A stretch of 64,000 bases of DNA. Source: Penelope pileata. Its lineage: Eukaryota; Chordata; Aves; Galliformes; Cracidae. The notes under the pieces are model-generated. The model had not been told where the DNA came from, did not search any database, and saw only the letters and a list, made by a program, of their open reading frames with translations. Shown here one piece after another: positions 60,601 through 64,000 of this stretch (the stretch's first letter is position 1; each line of letters opens with the position of its first letter). The position numbers were made by a program, and so were the translations under genes. Location: contig WBMW01004022.1 of assembly GCA_013396635.1 (NCBI GenBank), forward strand, positions 227,409 through 291,408, in the 5' to 3' direction.

Positions 60601-63282
60601 GTGTTAGGTCAAGCTGCACTAAGAGACCCGAGATTTGCAATCAGGAAGCAGAAGTAGCTCAAAGCACTTGAACCGTGTTGGCCAGGAAGAAGCTATGGTC
60701 TCTCACGCTGACGTCTTCTCCCTTGCCTGCTTTCCCCACTGGAACCTGCTCATCCTGCGAGATGGGTTGCTTCTGATCCCTGGAGAACCACGCTGGTCTC
60801 TTGGGCTTTTGTAGAAAAGTCTGCAGTGAGGTGTCTGATGAAGAGGAAGAAAGGAGCCTGACAGGAAACATGGAAGTGCCCCAGGAGGAGAATTGTCTTT
60901 TTAGCTGACAGAAGCTGCTTTGAAGCAGAATAGATTCTTGCTGCTTGTTTTCGGATACTTTTTGGGTGGCATTTTACAGCCGCAGGTGTCTCTGATTGAT
61001 AGCAGTGTGGTACCAGCTCACTGTTAGGCTTGTTTCAGGCCTGAGTGCCGCAGTGAACCAAACCTTCACAGTGAGGAAAGCCAGATGCCTTCCCCTGGGC
61101 AATTATGGGCCATCAGTCACTGCTACTGTAATTTTGGAGAAGGTCATGAAATAACCCATCCAGCCTACTGCTAGGAATGCATGATAGCAGTGTAGATGAA
61201 ACATGTTTTTCCTTGGGGTTTGTTAGTTTTTTGCTATCTAGCAGCTCTGAGTTTGGAATTATTTTCAGGGATGACTTGGAAGAGGAACTTGATGATTAGA
61301 AGGGAAAAAGGAAATTGAGTATTTCACTTGATGTGCAATCTCATGCTGCCATGGGAACCTTCTGAACTTTGTGAGGTGGTTAAGGGGTGCTGTGCATAGA
61401 AATCCTGAGACTAAGCCCGCTGTGCCTTCCCTGCTAACTGCGCTCTGTGTCCTGTCAACAGGAATGCCCAAAATGCCACGTCACCATCGAGAAGGATGGG
61501 GGCTGCAACCACATGGTGTGTCGGAACCAGAACTGCAAAGCTGAGTTCTGCTGGGTGTGTCTGGGCCCCTGGGAGCCCCATGGATCTGCCTGGTGAGTTC
61601 AGAAGCAGGCCTTGCGAGAAGGCAAGGAAGCCATGAGAAAGGGCCACGGTTTGAACTGAAATCTGTGGAATCGATGTCCCTGTTACAGGTACAACTGCAA
61701 TCGTTACAACGAGGATGATGCAAAGGCAGCAAGGGATGCACAGGAGGTGAGTCCAGAACCTTCGGTGATAAGGGACGTCACCAACTCCATGGCGTGCTTT
61801 CAGGCTTTCTGTCAACCCATACATCAGCCCTGAGGAATTTCCTGGATTTGGGCATAAATCCAAAAGGCAGTTAAATTCACCAGCAGCTTTGGATTCTTGC
61901 CTTGTGCATGGTTCAAAATCACTTTAGCCCAGGTTAAAGAACACATTAACTCAGTTGTTCTGTCGTGAAGCCTTGCCTGTTTTATAGCAGGTCTTTGCAT
62001 GAAGTCATCATAATGCTGCGGGTCAGGCAGCAATCCCAGCACCCTTTGGAAAGTGCTCTTTGCTGCGGAGTTCTTAGTGCTAACCCTGAGGTGTTTAAAC
62101 ACAGCAGACCTTTTGAATGTAAATAGAGTAGACTTCATTTGTTCTAATAACTATACTTGGAGACCTGACGTAAGGAGAAATCAAGAGTGAAGCTGCAGCT
62201 ACATTGAACTGTTTTGTGAATACGGCTAGCACAGCCAAAACCTCTTTTGGTTTTTAGTGGGGAGGGATGGCATGCTGTGTGCTGCAGCTTCCAAAAATCC
62301 ACTTCCTGCATCCCTGTCAAAGTACCATTACAGCCAAGAACCAAAGTATTTCCTGCAGCCCCACCTCCTGCAGACAGGGATGACTTGGCCTGATGCATGC
62401 TACCTTTGTACAGCTTCTCTGCAAGTTGAACCATGCCCATGTCCTTGTTCTCAGCTGATCTGTCAGTGAGAAGAAAATGAGATTAATGGCTGTGTATGGA
62501 GTCATCTTGGTTCTCCTATACTGCTTAGCACATGGTGTCTTCCCCAGCTCTGTAACTGACGTGCCTAGGCAACCAGAGGTTGCCCTCTTAACACAAGCAC
62601 AATAAATATTTAATTAGAATTCCTTAGTAGCCAAAAAAGGAAAATATGCTTCTGGCTATTTGTCATGACACTGGAAACATTTAAGTTCTTGTAACTTGAG
62701 ATGGGGGGCTGAAATTAAACTCCTTAGGCTCCAGCAGTGTGATTTTAATTATTTTTGAGGTTGGGAATGAAGATGCTGCAGCTGTGCTGTGAAGTCCCCT
62801 GCATGACAGTGAGCTGCAGCCGGTCTGACCTCTCCTCTGGGCACAAAGTCAGGGTTAACAGTGCTGCACCATGTTGGCCAACATGAGAGGAGAGGAAACT
62901 CCTTTGGAAAGGAAGCTTATTCTCAGGGTCAGGAAGAGCCTTGTGAAGGGCTTACTTCTCTTGTAGCCATTGCTTTGTTTTAACTATTTGTTTTCTTTTT
63001 CTCTAATGGGAATTGACACAGCGATCCAGAGCAGCCCTGCAGAGGTACCTGTTCTACTGCAACCGCTACATGAACCACATGCAGAGCCTGCGCTTTGAGC
63101 ACAAGCTCTATGCTCAGGTGAAGCAGAAGATGGAGGAGATGCAGCAGCACAACATGTCATGGATTGAGGTGCAGTTCCTGAAGAAAGCAGTCGACGTCCT
63201 CTGCCAGTGTCGTGCCACACTCATGTACACTTACGTCTTTGCCTTCTACCTCAAAAAGAATAATCAGTCCATTATCTTTGAG
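18630..63282 (+). CDS. ARIH1: ARIH1 (HHARI), RBR-type E3 ubiquitin-protein ligase (exons 1-12; 3' end off window)
   Basis: Ring-between-ring ligase that takes ubiquitin from UBE2L3 onto a catalytic cysteine and passes it to substrates; it is activated by neddylated cullin-RING ligases and is held inactive by its own Ariadne domain. Exons 2-12 give 367 codons in frame, apparently unchanged from the human protein as I recall it. Order: acidic/glycine-rich N-terminus (mostly missing), UBA-like domain (exons 1-3), RING1 (exons 3-5), IBR (exons 6-9), RING2 (exon 10, catalytic Cys codon 61504-61506), Ariadne domain (exon 12 onward). The start ATG at 18630 reads MDSDEG as in human and has a strong Kozak context (G at -3 and +4). 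The single N at 18647 breaks the frame. About 65 C-terminal residues lie beyond the window. All introns are GT-AG. Confidence 0.97.
18647..18647. other. Single-N gap hiding about 300 coding bases of ARIH1
   Basis: One N between the codons for MDSDEG and the codon before MVECIREV. Compared with the human protein, the acidic and polyglycine stretch is missing here, so the N marks a collapsed or unsequenced GC-rich segment rather than one base. Confidence 0.88.
21946..21962. repeat. Poly(T) run, 17 bases
   Basis: Uninterrupted T17 in ARIH1 intron 1. No flanking SINE body was recognised, so it is treated as a simple repeat. Confidence 0.85.
23805..23849. other. Assembly gap (13 N) followed by poly(C)
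   Basis: N at 23805-23817, then fifteen bases of ordinary sequence, then C17 at 23833-23849. The homopolymer probably caused the local assembly failure. Confidence 0.95.
32809..32860 (-). mobile_element. CR1 LINE fragment (3' end, minus orientation)
   Basis: The plus strand reads ATCACAGAATTACAGAATTG and then GGGGTTGGAAGGGACC. This is the reverse complement of the avian CR1 3' end, including two copies of the 8-base terminal repeat (ATTCTGTA/ATTCTGTG on the minus strand). Only a short piece is recognisable; divergence makes the far edge uncertain. CR1 is the main interspersed repeat of birds and supports the organism call. Confidence 0.85.
37496..37563 (+). CDS. ARIH1: ARIH1 exon 2
   Basis: 68 bases; encodes [20 protein letters not shown] and MER (the arginine codon is split). 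Forms the core of the UBA-like domain, which in HHARI binds NEDD8 on cullins. Acceptor tctag, donor gtaagc. Confidence 0.98.
38209..38225. repeat. Poly(T) run, 17 bases
   Basis: Uninterrupted T17 in intron 2 of ARIH1, no recognisable SINE attached. Confidence 0.85.
41052..41097. repeat. Perfect 23-base tandem duplication
   Basis: Unit AGAGGTTTAGGGATGGTGTC plus AGA occurs twice in direct succession without mismatch, in intron 2 of ARIH1. Perfect identity suggests a recent slippage or duplication event. Confidence 0.95.
44477..44621 (+). CDS. ARIH1: ARIH1 exon 3 (start of RING1)
   Basis: 145 bases; encodes [20 protein letters not shown], then the linker with [16 protein letters not shown], and the first RING1 zinc ligands in [12 protein letters not shown]. 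Donor gtgagt follows TCG. Confidence 0.98.
44622..48674 (+). other. ARIH1: ARIH1 intron 3
   Basis: 4.1 kb intron; unique-looking sequence with short T runs and no element or exon that I can name. Confidence 0.85.
48675..48767 (+). CDS. ARIH1: ARIH1 exon 4 (RING1)
   Basis: 93 bases, 31 whole codons. Encodes [20 protein letters not shown] with the central C-G-H-x2-C-x2-C ligands of RING1, which docks UBE2L3, and then [11 protein letters not shown] before the gtaata donor. Confidence 0.98.
48847..48914. repeat. A/C-rich low-complexity stretch
   Basis: A- and C-rich run with repeated CAACAACAA and CAAAA steps in intron 4 of ARIH1, between exons 4 and 5. No body of a transposon attached. Confidence 0.7.
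49158..49213 (+). CDS. ARIH1: ARIH1 exon 5 (end of RING1)
   Basis: 56 bases; encodes [18 protein letters not shown] and two bases of the next methionine codon. The two cysteines of SCPAHGC finish RING1. A T-rich tract runs almost up to the acceptor ttttcag. Confidence 0.98.
49214..53009 (+). other. ARIH1: ARIH1 intron 5
   Basis: 3.8 kb intron, unique-looking. A 15-base unit, CTTCTTGTGGTTTTA, recurs near 50142 and 50173. No exon of another gene recognised. Confidence 0.8.
53010..53076 (+). CDS. ARIH1: ARIH1 exon 6 (RING1-IBR linker)
   Basis: 67 bases; completes the split Met codon and encodes [20 protein letters not shown] and VE, leading into the IBR domain. Acceptor ttccacag, donor gtgagt. 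Confidence 0.98.
53077..53671 (+). other. ARIH1: ARIH1 intron 6
   Basis: 0.6 kb intron. A long T tract broken by one G (53633-53657) ends 14 bases before the acceptor and probably serves as an unusually long polypyrimidine tract. Confidence 0.85.
53672..53778 (+). CDS. ARIH1: ARIH1 exon 7 (IBR)
   Basis: 107 bases; encodes [20 protein letters not shown] and then CKCGRQF, which supply most zinc-binding cysteines of the in-between-ring domain. Ends in TG of a split cysteine codon. Confidence 0.98.
54203..54245 (+). CDS. ARIH1: ARIH1 exon 8 (IBR)
   Basis: 43 bases; finishes the split Cys codon and encodes [14 protein letters not shown], the last IBR zinc ligands. Acceptor ttacag, donor gtgagc. 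Confidence 0.98.
54246..55505 (+). other. ARIH1: ARIH1 intron 8
   Basis: 1.26 kb intron with an A12 run near 54769; short open frames only, none recognised. Confidence 0.8.
55506..55577 (+). CDS. ARIH1: ARIH1 exon 9 (IBR-RING2 linker)
   Basis: 72 bases, 24 whole codons; encodes [20 protein letters not shown] and ANTK. This linker leads into RING2. Confidence 0.98.
57032..57065. repeat. Perfect 17-base tandem duplication
   Basis: GCTGCTGGAAATAGGAA occurs twice in direct succession in intron 9 of ARIH1. Confidence 0.95.
57259..57272. repeat. Poly(C) run, 14 bases
   Basis: Uninterrupted C14 in intron 9 of ARIH1. Confidence 0.9.
60524..60620 (-). mobile_element. CR1 LINE fragment (minus orientation)
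   Basis: The plus strand reads GATCATTAAATGGCTTGGGT, then TGGAAGGCACCTCTGGATGT, then GTTCAGCCCC, following the reverse complement of the avian CR1 3' region (the TTGGAAGGGACC...TCC/TTCAACCCC motif). It is diverged and its right edge is approximate. Confidence 0.8.
61462..61592 (+). CDS. ARIH1: ARIH1 exon 10 (RING2, catalytic cysteine)
   Basis: 131 bases; encodes [20 protein letters not shown] and then [19 protein letters not shown]. The cysteine of GGCNHM (codon 61504-61506, human C357) accepts ubiquitin as a thioester. All RING2 zinc ligands are present. Ends in TG of a split tryptophan codon. Confidence 0.99.
61689..61746 (+). CDS. ARIH1: ARIH1 exon 11
   Basis: 58 bases; completes the Trp codon and encodes [19 protein letters not shown], closing RING2 and entering the Ariadne domain. 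Intron 10 before it is only 96 bases. Confidence 0.98.
61747..63021 (+). other. ARIH1: ARIH1 intron 11
   Basis: 1.3 kb intron of unique-looking sequence; no element or exon recognised. Confidence 0.85.
63022..63282 (+). CDS. ARIH1: ARIH1 exon 12 (Ariadne domain)
   Basis: 261 bases, 87 whole codons. Begins [20 protein letters not shown] and ends [10 protein letters not shown]. This helical part folds over RING2 and blocks the catalytic cysteine until cullin binding. Donor gtagga at 63283. Reading through the donor adds 15 codons before a TGA at 63328-63330. Confidence 0.98.
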
Positions 63283-64000
63283 GTAGGAGAAAATATGGTT
63301 GTCAGGAGTTCAGATAACAAAGATAAGTGAAATAGGGATGTTAAGTTTGGAGAAGCTGTTGTCTCCAGTTGTACAGAAATCTTTCTGAATGTTCTGTTGC
63401 AGGGTAGGAGCCCTGCTGGGCATCGTGTAGGTGCTCTCCTCGAGGAGGAAGCAGAGCTGTGCTCTGAAACAAGGAAAGGGATTGAGGTTCTGGCTTGAAC
63501 TGGTGAAGAATGTGTGAAAGCTTAAAGCTGGCATTTTGCCTTTTCCCTGGTGAGGGCATTTTTTTTTTAAAGGCATTACCATTAAAATTGCAGTTGAAGA
63601 TCAGAATGATCTCCTTCGCAGGTGACGCTGTCTTGGTTATTTGATTTGAAAGAATCTCACTGGTCTTTGCGCTGAACCTAAGCGGGAGGCTTCTGTGCTG
63701 CATGCAGAACTACTGAGCAGCAGTGAAAGCTGTGCTCTGCTGCAGTGCTTGCACCAGGAGTCAGTAGAGGCTTTGCCAATGCTGAGGAGAAATAAATAGA
63801 CGGGGCACAATGGGGGATGATTGGGCTCGTACCACACTGTACTGCTAGTAAGGGAAAGACTTAGGTTTGCCAAGATATTGCAGATTAAGAAAGACATAAG
63901 ACTTGCTGGTAGATACACAGATTGTGTTCTGATCAAAGGAAGAATCTTCTGCTTTTTCAGTCATGATGCTCAGAGCAGGTTACTAGAGTGCTATGCAGTT
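63283..64000 (+). other. ARIH1: Start of ARIH1 intron 12, window edge
   Basis: No match to the remaining ARIH1 C-terminal sequence was found, so the last exons lie beyond the window. Nothing else recognised. Confidence 0.85.

Larger units (their letters stand above)
55578..61461 (+). other. ARIH1: ARIH1 intron 9
   Basis: 5.9 kb intron. It contains a 17-base perfect tandem duplication (57032-57065), a C14 run (57259-57272) and a CR1 fragment (about 60524-60620). No foreign exon recognised. Confidence 0.85.

Noticed and set aside
1..64000. CRISPR arrays, operons, phage or other bacterial systems
   Set aside because: The window is spliced vertebrate DNA; no spaced direct repeats or packed bacterial genes are present.

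Overview
The window looks like bird nuclear DNA, most likely galliform and chicken-like. It holds two vertebrate genes with spliced exons and canonical GT-AG introns, two fragments with the 3'-end signature of avian CR1 LINEs, GC-rich promoter islands, and no bacterial-style gene packing. The pair HEXA/ARIH1 sits together on human chromosome 15q23-q24; from memory this block lies on chicken chromosome 10. Four runs of N (10182-10236, 18523, 18647, 23805-23817) mark draft-assembly gaps, and at least two of them damage gene models.

Layout. 1-2230 is the 3' flank of HEXA, with a 60-bp alternating purine-pyrimidine tract near the left edge and possibly a long HEXA 3' UTR. 2429-7524 (minus) carries 13 coding exons of HEXA, the lysosomal beta-hexosaminidase alpha subunit; these match exons 2-14 of the human gene, and exon lengths agree wherever I recall them, except exon 2, which is 6 bases longer. 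Exon 1 (signal peptide and about 80 residues) is not visible and probably lies in the N gap at 10182-10236, inside a CpG-rich island. 10370-17230 is intergenic and contains an 801-bp hAT (Charlie-like) DNA transposon fossil with an imperfect 8-bp target duplication. 17236-18325 is a degenerate CATTTCCCTCA-type minisatellite almost free of G on the plus strand, ending directly against the ARIH1 CpG island.

18630-63282 (plus) is ARIH1 (HHARI), an RBR E3 ubiquitin ligase. Exons 1-12 are present; the last exons, about 65 residues of the Ariadne domain, lie beyond the right edge. Exon 1 is damaged: its long acidic and glycine-rich stretch (about 105 codons in human, from memory) is replaced by a single N at 18647. 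Intron 1 spans 18.8 kb.

The two genes are arranged head to head about 8 kb apart and have unrelated jobs: HEXA degrades GM2 ganglioside in lysosomes, while ARIH1 monoubiquitinates substrates together with neddylated cullin-RING ligases. I found no tRNA, rRNA, CRISPR array or undescribed multi-gene system. The points most worth checking are the two assembly-damaged first exons, the promoter-proximal minisatellite, the cluster of YY1-like sites and the hAT fossil.
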